Assembly: GCF_030282825.1 (NCBI RefSeq)
Contig: NZ_JASTZU010000048.1
Coordinates: forward strand, 1-64,000
Direction of reading: 5' to 3'
DNA length: 64,000 nt
DNA from: Aquibacillus rhizosphaerae
GTDB taxonomy: Bacteria > Bacillota > Bacilli > Bacillales > Amphibacillaceae
Position numbers and translations under genes: made by a program. Positions 27,938 through 36,455 of the stretch are shown in pieces; within the stretch, counting starts at the first letter, position 1; every line of letters begins with the position of its first letter. Under the pieces are notes generated by a model. The model ran no database searches, had not been told where the DNA came from, and saw only the letters and a program-made list of their open reading frames with translations.

Positions 27938-30310
27938 ATGGAAGAATTAATAAAGAAGGCTAATGATAGCTATCTGTTAGCTGAACAGAAAGCGGCTCAA
28001 TATTTTGATTTGCTTCATGACGAGTTCGTAAAAAAATCTTTTGTTTCTACACTTACAAAAGATATACAATCATGGAAATCCAATCATATTAATCATCGTC
28101 ATGCATTAATATCTTTTTTTTCTAGCGAAAAGCGAAATTCTAGTACTCTTGGGTACCACGGTTATATTCAATGGCTAAATCGCACAGATAAGCTGGATAA
28201 ATATCTAGATCGCAGCATCTCATATATATATATGAGAGATTTAGGAAAGGACTTAGATTCATCTTTTACACAGGATAGGGTTCGAAATGTCGTAGAAGAC
28301 TTGAAGGATCACTTGACTAACGACCGAGGAGAAAATACAGAGATCTTTAGCATGGCTGGCTTGTATCGCTGGGCCCAGAAAGAAGGTGTTGAGTCATCTA
28401 TTTTATGGGTGATAAACAAGTTAAAAACAGTAGCTTTCAATATTCCAAATGGGATGGATGCTGAGCATGCCCAACGAAAACTTATTAAAACCCTTGGTGG
28501 GGTAGTCATGCACGCATTTGAAGAGATGGATGATGAGACCTCTGCAGAAGAACGTACGAAGAAACTTGATGAAGCAATTAAATTAGGTTATTCCTACGGT
28601 TTAACCTATCCCTTTATCGATGATCTTCTCGATGCTAATGTCTTATCTGTGGAAGAGAAAGAGAAATATTCTAATTTCATACGTACTACATTAATTACAG
28701 GTTCTGTGTCGGATTTAGGTGAGTGGACGGGAAGGAATGCTAACTTGATTCATTTTATTCATGGAGAGCTCGTGGAAGCCTTTGAATATATAAAGGAACA
28801 CCAGCAACCGGAAACAGTAGAATCATTCCTTGAACAGTCTTATGTGTTCTTTCATTCTCAGGAAGTGGATCGATTAAAGAAATTATCCAACGCTCATTAT
28901 ACAAATGAAGATCTTTATATACCGATTATTTTAAAATCATCTTCTTCACGGTTAATTGTTCGATCCATAATTAATGCTCCTAAGGATAAGGGTTTTGAAG
29001 ATAGAACGTTCTTTTATGGAATATACAATCAACTGTCTGATGATTTCACAGATATGTTTGACGATATGAAGGAAGAATCTGTGACCCCTTATACATACTA
29101 TATGAAATTTCATGATAGTCGTCCTGATCTAATCAATCCGTTTGAATTATATTGGACCGTTATTTCTTATTTGGTTCATGATGTTTACCACTCTGATATA
29201 AAAACCTGTGAGGTAATATTGGACCGCGTAATCAATGGTTTGAAACGGTTTAAAGAAAAAATGGGAGCTAAGAAGTACAAGGAAGTTATGGAAATGTTCT
29301 CATTTGGAAACTCGAAGTTAAACCGTCTTATTCAACGGATGGTTCGTAAAGCTGATGATGTAGATTTTTTGGATAAATTAATGCGAGATCATATAGTTAC
29401 CATTTTAAGAAATGAACAAAGAGATAAAGAAGAATTTTTAAGTGTTGTTGAGAATGTACGAGAGAAGGTCAATAACATCTTATATATATCAAAAAGTGAG
29501 GATGAGTCATTATCGAGCGATCCGATTATGAATGCTGCAAACTATAGTCTAGAAGGTGACGGAAAGCGGTTGAGGCCAATCGTTACTTGGGTCATTGGTG
29601 TAAAGGAATATGGATTGAATAGCTCAGTAATTGCACCACTTTTAAGATCTTTAGAATATATGCATACAGCGTCACTAATTTTCGATGATTTGCCAGCACA
29701 AGATAATGCTTCGGTTCGTAGAGGTCGTCCTACCCTTCATCAGGTATATAACATTGCCATCGCAGAGTTAACTGGTCTTTATCTTACACAGAAGGCTACT
29801 TGGGAACAAACAACTTTAGAACAGTTTGATTCTAAAAATGTGCTTAAATTAATTGAATACTCGTCTCGAGTGGCAGCAGAGATGTGCAAAGGACAGGCGA
29901 TGGACCTAGAGTCCAAAGGAGTACCATTGTCAATTGAGCAATTAAATTCGATGTGCTTTTATAAAACAGGTCTAGGTTTTGAAGCTTCCCTCATAATGCC
30001 TGCAATTCTTGCCGAAGCAAGCGATGAAGAAATGAAAGCTCTGAAAAAATTTGCTTATCATGCTGGTATTGCCTTTCAAATAAAGGATGATTTACTTGAT
30101 CTAGAAGGAGATCTTCGTACACTCGGAAAAGCAATTGGAAAAGACACAGAAAATAATAATTCAACATTTGTGTCCATTCTTGGTTCTGAGGGTGCAAAAA
30201 AAGAAATGTGGGAGCACTACTGTCTTGCTATCGAAGCATTACAAGGTATCCAATTAAAAACGACGTTTCTTAAGCACTTTTTAAATTATATTGTAAACCG
30301 TAATCACTAA
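27938..30310 (+). CDS. Polyprenyl diphosphate synthase with long N-terminal domain
   Basis: 790 aa, more than twice the usual 300-340 aa. The C-terminal 300 residues are a trans-isoprenyl diphosphate synthase: GKRLRP, first Asp-rich motif DDLPAQD (about 583-589) followed by NASVRRGRPTLH, and second motif FQIKDDLLDLEGD (about 712-724). It would join isoprenyl units into a chain of unknown length. The N-terminal 470 residues are helical and contain YPFIDDLLDANVLS (about 222-235), which resembles a second Asp-rich motif. This half may be a degenerate or divergent terpenoid-synthase fold. ComQ-like signal-lipidating enzymes share the C-terminal fold, but no ComX-like peptide was seen. Confidence 0.78.
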   Translation: MEELIKKANDSYLLAEQKAAQYFDLLHDEFVKKSFVSTLTKDIQSWKSNHINHRHALISFFSSEKRNSSTLGYHGYIQWLNRTDKLDKYLDRSISYIYMRDLGKDLDSSFTQDRVRNVVEDLKDHLTNDRGENTEIFSMAGLYRWAQKEGVESSILWVINKLKTVAFNIPNGMDAEHAQRKLIKTLGGVVMHAFEEMDDETSAEERTKKLDEAIKLGYSYGLTYPFIDDLLDANVLSVEEKEKYSNFIRTTLITGSVSDLGEWTGRNANLIHFIHGELVEAFEYIKEHQQPETVESFLEQSYVFFHSQEVDRLKKLSNAHYTNEDLYIPIILKSSSSRLIVRSIINAPKDKGFEDRTFFYGIYNQLSDDFTDMFDDMKEESVTPYTYYMKFHDSRPDLINPFELYWTVISYLVHDVYHSDIKTCEVILDRVINGLKRFKEKMGAKKYKEVMEMFSFGNSKLNRLIQRMVRKADDVDFLDKLMRDHIVTILRNEQRDKEEFLSVVENVREKVNNILYISKSEDESLSSDPIMNAANYSLEGDGKRLRPIVTWVIGVKEYGLNSSVIAPLLRSLEYMHTASLIFDDLPAQDNASVRRGRPTLHQVYNIAIAELTGLYLTQKATWEQTTLEQFDSKNVLKLIEYSSRVAAEMCKGQAMDLESKGVPLSIEQLNSMCFYKTGLGFEASLIMPAILAEASDEEMKALKKFAYHAGIAFQIKDDLLDLEGDLRTLGKAIGKDTENNNSTFVSILGSEGAKKEMWEHYCLAIEALQGIQLKTTFLKHFLNYIVNRNH

Positions 30311-30366
30311 GCAGAACTGGTAGCATGGACTTTTTAAAATGTGAAAAGAAGAACTAAATACAGGGG

Positions 30367-30391
30367 ATAGGGACATTAAGCCTGTCCCTAT
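30367..30391. terminator. Hairpin between convergent genes
   Basis: ATAGGGACA / TGTCCCTAT around TTAAGCC, lying between the polyprenyl synthase and the end of the minus-strand permease gene; it overlaps the latter's stop codon. Neither side has a strong U-tract. Confidence 0.5.
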
Positions 30392-31458
30392 GTCCCTTCT
30401 CTAAGGCGATAGAACCTGTATAAGTTTTTTGTAATTACCTTTAATACAGAGTAAACTGGAACAGCTATTAAAACACCAATGAGCCCATAAATACTTCCGG
30501 CAACTAGTAAAAGTAATATAACAGTCAATGGATGAATGGAAAGTTTGTTTCCAATGACAAGGGGAGACACAAAGTTTCCTTCTAGTTGTTGGACAATGAC
30601 TAATAGAATTAAGATTTTTACAATCATGAACGGATCCATGATAAGAGCAACGATAATCGCAGGAAGAACACCTAGTACTGGTCCGATAAGAGGAATTACA
30701 GCAGTAATGACTACAAAAAGTGCTAATGCTATGGCATAGTCTAATCCAATGATTAAATATCCAATATACATGAGAATACCATTTACTAATGCAACAATCA
30801 TTTGTCCACCAATATAATTGGATAGTGTTTTATCGATATCTATTAGTATTCTTTTCCCCTCATCCCTATGCTTTTCGGGTAAAAATTTCAAAAGAAAGGG
30901 TAATAACCGATGACCGTCCTTTAGAAAATAGAACAAGATAAACGGAACAATAACTAATACTGTTACAAAGTTTGTGATTGTCGATATAATGCTTGTCACA
31001 TTATTCGTTAAACTTTCACTTAAACTTTCTACGTAGGTGAATAATTTTTGTTTCATTTCCTCATAAGAAAATAGACCGTAATTATTTTGTTCTATAATTT
31101 CTTTTGTTTGTTCTTGATTCTTTTCTATAATAGATGGAACATCTTCTGCGAATTGTACTACTTGGTTTTCAATTGTTCCACCAACCGTAAATCCTGCCAG
31201 AATAAACCCACCGATTATAATAGAAAATACAAGTAAGATTGCCAATGTTTTAGGGACAAATTTTGTTTTTGCAATCATAAGAACGAGTGGCTTTAATATG
31301 TAATATAAAAATCCTGCAAACAGTAAGGGAAAGAAAAGCGTAGTAATGAATTTTATTACTGGATCAACAATGAACTGCACAGCGCCTAATAAGTAGATGA
31401 TTAATAAGCCTAAAGCAATGGCTGTTCCATATTTGAAAAAATTGTGTTTTAACCACAT
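30388..31458 (-). CDS. AI-2E (TerS/YhhQ-type DUF20) family permease
   Basis: 356 aa with about eight membrane helices in the AI-2 exporter/DUF20 arrangement: two N-terminal helical pairs, a soluble stretch (about 105-155), then the C-terminal bundle with VLGVLPAIIVAL and the conserved QQLEGNFVSPLVIGNKLSIH motif. Family members export small solutes or act as sodium/proton antiporters; the substrate cannot be told. A GGGAGGATAACT site precedes the start. Transcribed alone. Confidence 0.88.
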   Translation of the reverse strand: MWLKHNFFKYGTAIALGLLIIYLLGAVQFIVDPVIKFITTLFFPLLFAGFLYYILKPLVLMIAKTKFVPKTLAILLVFSIIIGGFILAGFTVGGTIENQVVQFAEDVPSIIEKNQEQTKEIIEQNNYGLFSYEEMKQKLFTYVESLSESLTNNVTSIISTITNFVTVLVIVPFILFYFLKDGHRLLPFLLKFLPEKHRDEGKRILIDIDKTLSNYIGGQMIVALVNGILMYIGYLIIGLDYAIALALFVVITAVIPLIGPVLGVLPAIIVALIMDPFMIVKILILLVIVQQLEGNFVSPLVIGNKLSIHPLTVILLLLVAGSIYGLIGVLIAVPVYSVLKVITKNLYRFYRLREGT

Positions 31459-31540
31459 AGTTATCCTCCCAAAAACATAATAAGTTTTTTGATTTGTTCC
31501 CTGTACTAAATTAATCTAAACAAATATAAAGGTAGATAAA

Positions 31541-31580
31541 TAAAAAAAAGACCTGATTTGTAGGAACAAATCAGGTCTTT
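31541..31580 (-). terminator. Terminator of the aminotransferase gene
   Basis: AAAGACCTGATTTGT / ACAAATCAGGTCTTT, a perfect 15-bp stem with loop TCCT on the minus strand, followed there by eight or more T. Confidence 0.93.
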
Positions 31581-31583
31581 GCT

Positions 31584-32876
31584 TTATTGATTTTGCAGCA
31601 ATTTATTTGTGCTTACTAGTTGGATACATAAACAAAGTACTTCAATAGCGGTTTGGAGCTCGTTTAATGTTGGGAATGTAGGTGCAATCCGGATGTTTCT
31701 ATCACTAGGATCCTTTCCATATGGGAAGGTAGCCCCGGCTGGAGTTAATTTCACACCTGCCTCAGAAGCAAGCTTTACTACTTCTGTTGCGCAACCATCT
31801 AGTGTATTTAGACTTATGAAATAGCCGCCATTAGGCTCATTCCATGAAGCTATATTTTGTTTGCCTAATTGTTTTTCAAGCACCTCTAGTACCATATCGA
31901 ATTTCGGCTTAATAATTTCAGCGTGTTTCTTCATGTGTTGCTTAATTGTTTCTAGGTCCTTTAAGAAATGGACATGACGTAATTGATTGAGCTTGTCTGG
32001 GCCAATTGTTTGTGTAGCGATTTGTTTTTTTATGAAATTAATATTCTCTTCACTACTAGCCAACACAGAAATACCTGAACCTGGGAAGGTAACTTTTGAA
32101 GTGGAAGCAAATATAAAGACGCGATTTGGATGGTTAGCATCTTTACAAGCGGTTAAGATATTTTTTAATACATCTGGCTCGTCTGTTAAGTGATGCACAG
32201 TATAAGCATCATCCCAAAAAATACGGAAGTCATTCGCTTTTGTCTCCATTTTGGCAAGTCGGTCGACTACCTCATCGCTATAGGTGATTCCTTCAGGGTT
32301 ACTATACTTCGGTACACACCAAATACCCTTGATTGCTTCATCATTCTTAACAAGCTCTTCAACAGTATCCATATCTGGGCCATCTTCTAACATATCAACA
32401 GTTACCATTTCAATGCCTAGTAACTCGCAAATAGCAAAATGCCTGTCGTATCCTGGACTTGGGCAAAGAAACTTAACTTTAGGTAATTTCCCCCAAGGAG
32501 TAGTACTATCTACTGTACCGAGAAGTAAAGAACGGGAAACGGCGTCGTGCATAATGGTGAGACTTGAATTTCCACCAACAATTATTTCATGTTGATTAAC
32601 ATCAAGAATTTGTCCAAATAACTTTTTTGTTTCGATTAAACCATCTACCGATCCATAGTTACGTGCGTCTATCGACTCTTCAACATGTATTGGAGAGTCG
32701 GAATTTAATATATCAAGTAATCCCATTGATAAGTCTAGTTGTTCAGCACTTGGCTTTCCCCGAGACATATCTAAAGATAGGTTTCTGCCCTTTACTTCTG
32801 TATACTTCGCATCTAATTTCTTATAGAGTTCGCTTAATTCTGATTTATTCCATGTGTTTAAGTCTGTCAAAGCCAT
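31584..32876 (-). CDS. Class I/II aminotransferase (aspartate aminotransferase-like)
   Basis: 430 aa, PLP-dependent fold type I. Visible features: GNSSLTIMHDAVSRSLL (cofactor phosphate side), WCVPKYSNPEGITY, FWDDAYTVHHL (Asp and Tyr of the cofactor pocket), and the Schiff-base Lys in FASTSKVTFPGSG. The sequence resembles the subgroup described as aspartate aminotransferase type Ic (PF12897) rather than AspC. It would exchange amino groups between an amino acid, perhaps aspartate, and 2-oxoglutarate in the cytoplasm. GGAGGAAATGGCTTTGAC shows ribosome site and start on the minus strand. Confidence 0.88.
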   Translation of the reverse strand: MALTDLNTWNKSELSELYKKLDAKYTEVKGRNLSLDMSRGKPSAEQLDLSMGLLDILNSDSPIHVEESIDARNYGSVDGLIETKKLFGQILDVNQHEIIVGGNSSLTIMHDAVSRSLLLGTVDSTTPWGKLPKVKFLCPSPGYDRHFAICELLGIEMVTVDMLEDGPDMDTVEELVKNDEAIKGIWCVPKYSNPEGITYSDEVVDRLAKMETKANDFRIFWDDAYTVHHLTDEPDVLKNILTACKDANHPNRVFIFASTSKVTFPGSGISVLASSEENINFIKKQIATQTIGPDKLNQLRHVHFLKDLETIKQHMKKHAEIIKPKFDMVLEVLEKQLGKQNIASWNEPNGGYFISLNTLDGCATEVVKLASEAGVKLTPAGATFPYGKDPSDRNIRIAPTFPTLNELQTAIEVLCLCIQLVSTNKLLQNQ

Positions 32877-33248
32877 TTCCTCCTTCTATAACTAACTATC
32901 TATAACTATTATATTATATTCTATGACCTAATAGTAATCCCTTCAAATAATTTGTAATGGCTACCATTATTCTGGAACGTTTAATGAATTTTGTTTGATG
33001 TTTTCATAATATTATAGAAATAACAAAATGAAAACCATGAAGAGAATATCTGTATGTTTTATGATGTACAGTGTGCTTTGAGGTTGGCTTGTCTTTCACC
33101 AACAAGACCAAATGTGTACGAATATGTTCAAAATAAATCAGTGCAAGAGTAATTGTTGTCTATGATAACAAAAAAAGAAAAGAAAAACTATTCGTAGATG
33201 TTAAAAAAATGGAATGTGTGGATAATTTACAGGAAATAAATTGAAAAC
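32877..33248. other. Intergenic, no gene seen
   Basis: Divergent promoter region between the aminotransferase and the PadR operator; AT-rich with no recognisable RNA or repeat. Confidence 0.35.
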
Positions 33249-33304
33249 TACTTTATCTGTCGTAGTAATTGTGGTATAGTAATATTACTACGACAGATAA
33301 AGTA
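33249..33304 (+). promoter_or_regulatory. Palindromic operator of the PadR-HAAS operon
   Basis: Perfect 21-bp arms at 33249-33269 and 33284-33304 (core CTTTATCTGTCGTAG / CTACGACAGATAAAG) flank 14 bases that include TATAGT, a likely -10 element. A repressor bound to both arms would cover the promoter. The adjacent padR gene is the obvious candidate (autoregulation). Confidence 0.7.
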
Positions 33305-33336
33305 AAAAACTAATTGAAACCGAAAGGAGAATATAT

Positions 33337-33666
33337 TTGATTAGTAGTGATGTTATCCGAGGTTATAACGATACGATTATTCTCTATATGTTATTAGACA
33401 ATGAGTCTTACGGATATGAGATTTCGAAAAAAATTAAAGAACTCTCGGATGAAAAATACATTATCAAAGAGACAACATTGTATTCTGCTTTCAATCGCTT
33501 AGAGAAAAATGGTTATATTGAATCTTTTTATAAGCAGGAAACGTTTGGAAAAAGGAGGACGTATTACAGAATTACAAAAGCAGGAACTGATTATTACAAG
33601 GAAAAGTGTGTGGAATGGGAAGTAACAAAACAAGTAATTAACCGATTCATAAAGGAGGTAAATTAA
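33337..33666 (+). CDS. PadR-family transcriptional regulator
   Basis: 109 aa from TTG, preceded by AAAGGAGA. Winged helix typical of PadR subfamily 2: YMLLDNESYGYEISKKI, then KETTLYSAFNRLEKNGYIES (recognition helix) and the wing GKRRTYYRIT. Likely represses its own operon through the upstream palindrome. One base separates it from the downstream HAAS membrane gene, a common pairing in Bacilli, where the regulator controls the membrane partner. Confidence 0.9.
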   Translation: MISSDVIRGYNDTIILYMLLDNESYGYEISKKIKELSDEKYIIKETTLYSAFNRLEKNGYIESFYKQETFGKRRTYYRITKAGTDYYKEKCVEWEVTKQVINRFIKEVN

Positions 33667-33667
33667 A

Positions 33668-34636
33668 GTGGAAACAATTAATAATTATTTAGAAAATATG
33701 TTTGCAAGTTTACCAAACACAGAGGAAATGCGGAAATTAAAAGAAGAATTATTATCTAATATGGAAGAGAAGTATCATGAGCTTAAAAGAGATGGAAAAA
33801 CAGAAAATGAGGCAATTGGTATCGTCATTTCTGAATTCGGTAATATTGATGAATTGATTCATGAATTTGATATTCCTGTAGATAAGAATGAGGAAGAACT
33901 CCCAACTATTATCACAGATAAAGAAGTAAATAATTATTTAGAGGCAAGTGAAAAATTCGGAAAAGTTATTGGTATTGGCGTTTTTATGTGTATTATAGCT
34001 TCAGCACAACTAGTCTTAATTTCACAATTAGTCGAGGATAACGTAATTGTTGGTGTTTCAGAACAAGCAGGAAGTATTATTGGATTAGTTCCATTTTTCA
34101 TACTTATAGCCATTGCAGTAGGTTTATTTATATACTCAGGAATGAAGATGGAAAAATATAAGTATATTGAAGACGGTGTAGAAGTCACTTCCAACACCAA
34201 AACGTATCTTAGACAAAAAAATGAAGCATTCCAGTCAACTTTTACAATATCATTAATTATTGGTGTTGCTTTATGTATTTTGTCACCTATTATATTGTTT
34301 ATTACTTCCATTTATAGTGACGGTGCATCAGTTTATGGTGTGGTAGCTCTTTTATGTATGGTTGCAGTTGCTGTTTATATTTTTGTTTATTACGGGACAA
34401 TCAGAGATAGTTATAAGAAGCTTTTGAGGATTGATGAATTTTCAAAATACAAGCAAGAAGAAAATAGAATTATAGGTGCAGTTGCATCCATAATCTGGCC
34501 ACTAGCCGTTGTTATTTTCTTGATTAGCGGTTTGGTATTTAATCAATGGCATATTAATTGGATTGTATTTCCGATTACAGGGTTGTTATTTGCGATGTTT
34601 AGTGGAGCCTATTCAATTCTAAAAGAAAAACATTAA
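33668..34636 (+). CDS. HAAS-domain membrane protein (PadR partner)
   Basis: 322 aa from GTG after AAAGGAGGTAAATTAAA. The N-terminal 75 residues form the helical HAAS/DUF1700-like domain (NTEEMRKLKEELLSNMEEKY, then EAIGIVISEFGNIDELI). Six hydrophobic helices follow between about 98 and 315. Proteins of this kind accompany PadR regulators and are thought to sense or transmit envelope or drug signals; the exact role is unknown. Translation is probably coupled to padR. Confidence 0.8.
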   Translation: METINNYLENMFASLPNTEEMRKLKEELLSNMEEKYHELKRDGKTENEAIGIVISEFGNIDELIHEFDIPVDKNEEELPTIITDKEVNNYLEASEKFGKVIGIGVFMCIIASAQLVLISQLVEDNVIVGVSEQAGSIIGLVPFFILIAIAVGLFIYSGMKMEKYKYIEDGVEVTSNTKTYLRQKNEAFQSTFTISLIIGVALCILSPIILFITSIYSDGASVYGVVALLCMVAVAVYIFVYYGTIRDSYKKLLRIDEFSKYKQEENRIIGAVASIIWPLAVVIFLISGLVFNQWHINWIVFPITGLLFAMFSGAYSILKEKH

Positions 34637-34811
34637 TTAAAATAACTTTAGAAAATGTGAATAATAGAGACGTCATAGAAATACAACTGTTTTTCTTGTT
34701 ATCCAGTGGTATAATATCTTTACAAAATATGTAAGGATATTTTGGATCATGGACATAGAAAGCGCAGTAGAAATAAGATTTTCACAAAACCCTTGAAAGT
34801 GAGAGAGAAAG

Positions 34812-35237
34812 ATGAAAACTATGTATTGCTTACTGATATTCTTAGTGTTATTTGTAATTGTGGGTTGTCAGATATCTGGGGAAACAATGGTTTTATTAGA
34901 TGAAAAAATAGAAGTGATAAACGTCTCCGCCGGCAATGAGGTTGGCAACATCAATACGAATACAATCATCTCTTTAACTGATAAAGAATCGATTGAAGCA
35001 TTGGAAACTGTTATAAGGACAGCAGTAAAGCAAAAGGTGGATGTTAATAATAGTACTCCTGATTTTGATATATTAGTAGAGTATGCGGAAGGTTTCCCTG
35101 GGCATCCAATTCATTTATGGTTAGCTGAAGATGAGGAGCCTAGCACGCTAATGTACATAGTTGATGAAGAGCGAGTTACGTATAAGACGACTTCTAAGTC
35201 AACTATTCAGTTAAGAGAATTATTGATGACAAAATAA
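34812..35237 (+). CDS. Putative lipoprotein
   Basis: 141 aa with signal MKTMYCLLIFLVLFVIVGC (lipobox VIVGC, Cys19). The mature part is acidic, with alpha/beta character (IEALETVIRTAVKQKVDV, then DFDILVEYAEG). I do not recognise a family. AAAGTGAGAGAGAAAG precedes the ATG. It lies 20 bp upstream of the SF0329-type gene and may share its transcript. Confidence 0.75.
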   Translation: MKTMYCLLIFLVLFVIVGCQISGETMVLLDEKIEVINVSAGNEVGNINTNTIISLTDKESIEALETVIRTAVKQKVDVNNSTPDFDILVEYAEGFPGHPIHLWLAEDEEPSTLMYIVDEERVTYKTTSKSTIQLRELLMTK

Positions 35238-35257
35238 CTTACCAGGAGGAAGATTAC

Positions 35258-35809
35258 TTGCAATGGAGTAAAACGAAAAAAATGCTTGAAAGCTTTCTAT
35301 GTGAAAAATTACAATCTCGTATTCAAATCCATGCAACAGTCTATCGGAAGTTTCATGATCAACCAAGCAGAGTTTGGATTATGTTTGATAAACAAGAGAT
35401 CTTAAGTGCTTCAGATATGATCTATAATATAGAGCATGAAAAGATATATCAGCAAATAAAAAGTGAGAGAAAGCTTTTGCCTATTCCAACCAACGTCGAT
35501 CTTTTAACAAGGTTTCACACATTTGAACGAAAAGCATTGGTGGAGGCCTCTGTAAATGCAGATTCATTTTTATTGAAAAAAGAGACTTTTCAAGCATACG
35601 ATTTATATAAAGTTTTCATGGAATATAATAACTTATCGATAGAAGAAGCCTTAGAATCAGAGAATAACATAACAAAGGCATTTGCGATGTTTGATCGACG
35701 CTTAGGGAAAAGAAGGTTGCGTAAATTAACTTTCACAGGTAAAGAAGGTTCGATTATAGTCTTGTTTTATAAAGTACGATGTCAGGTTGAAAATATAGCC
35801 ATTCTATAG
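35258..35809 (+). CDS. SF0329 family protein
   Basis: 183 aa from TTG, preceded by CAGGAGGAAGATTAC. Starts MQWSKTKKMLESFLCEKLQS and contains RVWIMFDKQEI, a central YDLYKVFMEY-NLSIEEALES segment and the characteristic FDRRLGKRRL near residues 148-157. These match the small uncharacterised SF0329 family of Bacilli; no biochemical function is known. Soluble and basic at the C-terminus. Ends just before a terminator. Confidence 0.75.
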   Translation: MQWSKTKKMLESFLCEKLQSRIQIHATVYRKFHDQPSRVWIMFDKQEILSASDMIYNIEHEKIYQQIKSERKLLPIPTNVDLLTRFHTFERKALVEASVNADSFLLKKETFQAYDLYKVFMEYNNLSIEEALESENNITKAFAMFDRRLGKRRLRKLTFTGKEGSIIVLFYKVRCQVENIAIL

Positions 35810-35816
35810 AATTAAA

Positions 35817-35850
35817 CGAAAAGCCTTCAAAGTATTGGAGGCTTTTTTAA
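35817..35850 (+). terminator. Terminator of the SF0329 gene
   Basis: AAAGCCT(T) with (G)GAGGCTTTTTT around a loop of about 10 bases, 10 bases after the stop. Confidence 0.85.
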
Positions 35851-35969
35851 ATTATCTAAAAGATATACAGCTTTAAGGTTTTTTTAAGCTTTCCTGTATA
35901 AAATGTTTTTAAGTTAAGTGCTTCTGATTTAGCGCATGAAAGTTTAATCGAAGAGGAGTTTTAGCACAT

Positions 35970-36261
35970 TAACGATTACAGAAGAGCAATTATTAAAATT
36001 AAGGATACATATAGTCAAATTGTCAGAAGCTTTCAACAAACTGCAAGTGGTGTGACAAGGATTAATACAAAATCGAAAATGATATCAAACCAAATAGAAA
36101 ATGCATCTACGACAGCGGAAGAATTTGCAGCTAGTACGGAAGAAATATCAGCAGCGGGACAAGAGCAACTTGCGTCAACTGAGGTTATAGCGCAATCGTC
36201 CAAAAACTTAAACAACTTGGCTAGTGAATTATATGCTGAAATAAATAAATTAAAAGTTTAA
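35970..36261 (+). pseudogene. C-terminal remnant of a chemoreceptor (MCP)
   Basis: Open frame without a proper start reading DYRRAIIKIKDTYSQIVRSF, then ENASTTAEEFAASTEEISAA, EQLASTEVIAQSSKNL and a terminal EINKLKV. This is the distal helix of a methyl-accepting signalling domain, with the EE-ASTEE methylation-type pattern and a C-terminus typical of Bacillus receptors. Sensor, membrane helices and signalling tip are missing. A decayed gene end. Confidence 0.7.
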
Positions 36262-36455
36262 TAGTTTTATTAATCAAAGAAGTAGATCAAATTGTATCTG
36301 CTTCTCTTGTTGAAGTAAAAGACCTGTTTATAAACAGATGCTATATTTTTTTAAATTCTGAGAATAGTGTAAATTTCATCTAATTATGCGTGGTATAATT
36401 AAGTTTATAATATGATTAATAATCGAATATCGATTATAGATAGAAGGGATATACA

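Noticed and set aside
27938..30310. ComQ-type quorum-sensing locus
   Set aside because: The C-terminal fold fits, but no ComX-like peptide gene with a C-terminal Trp lies nearby and the kinases are not ComP-type in their catalytic half.
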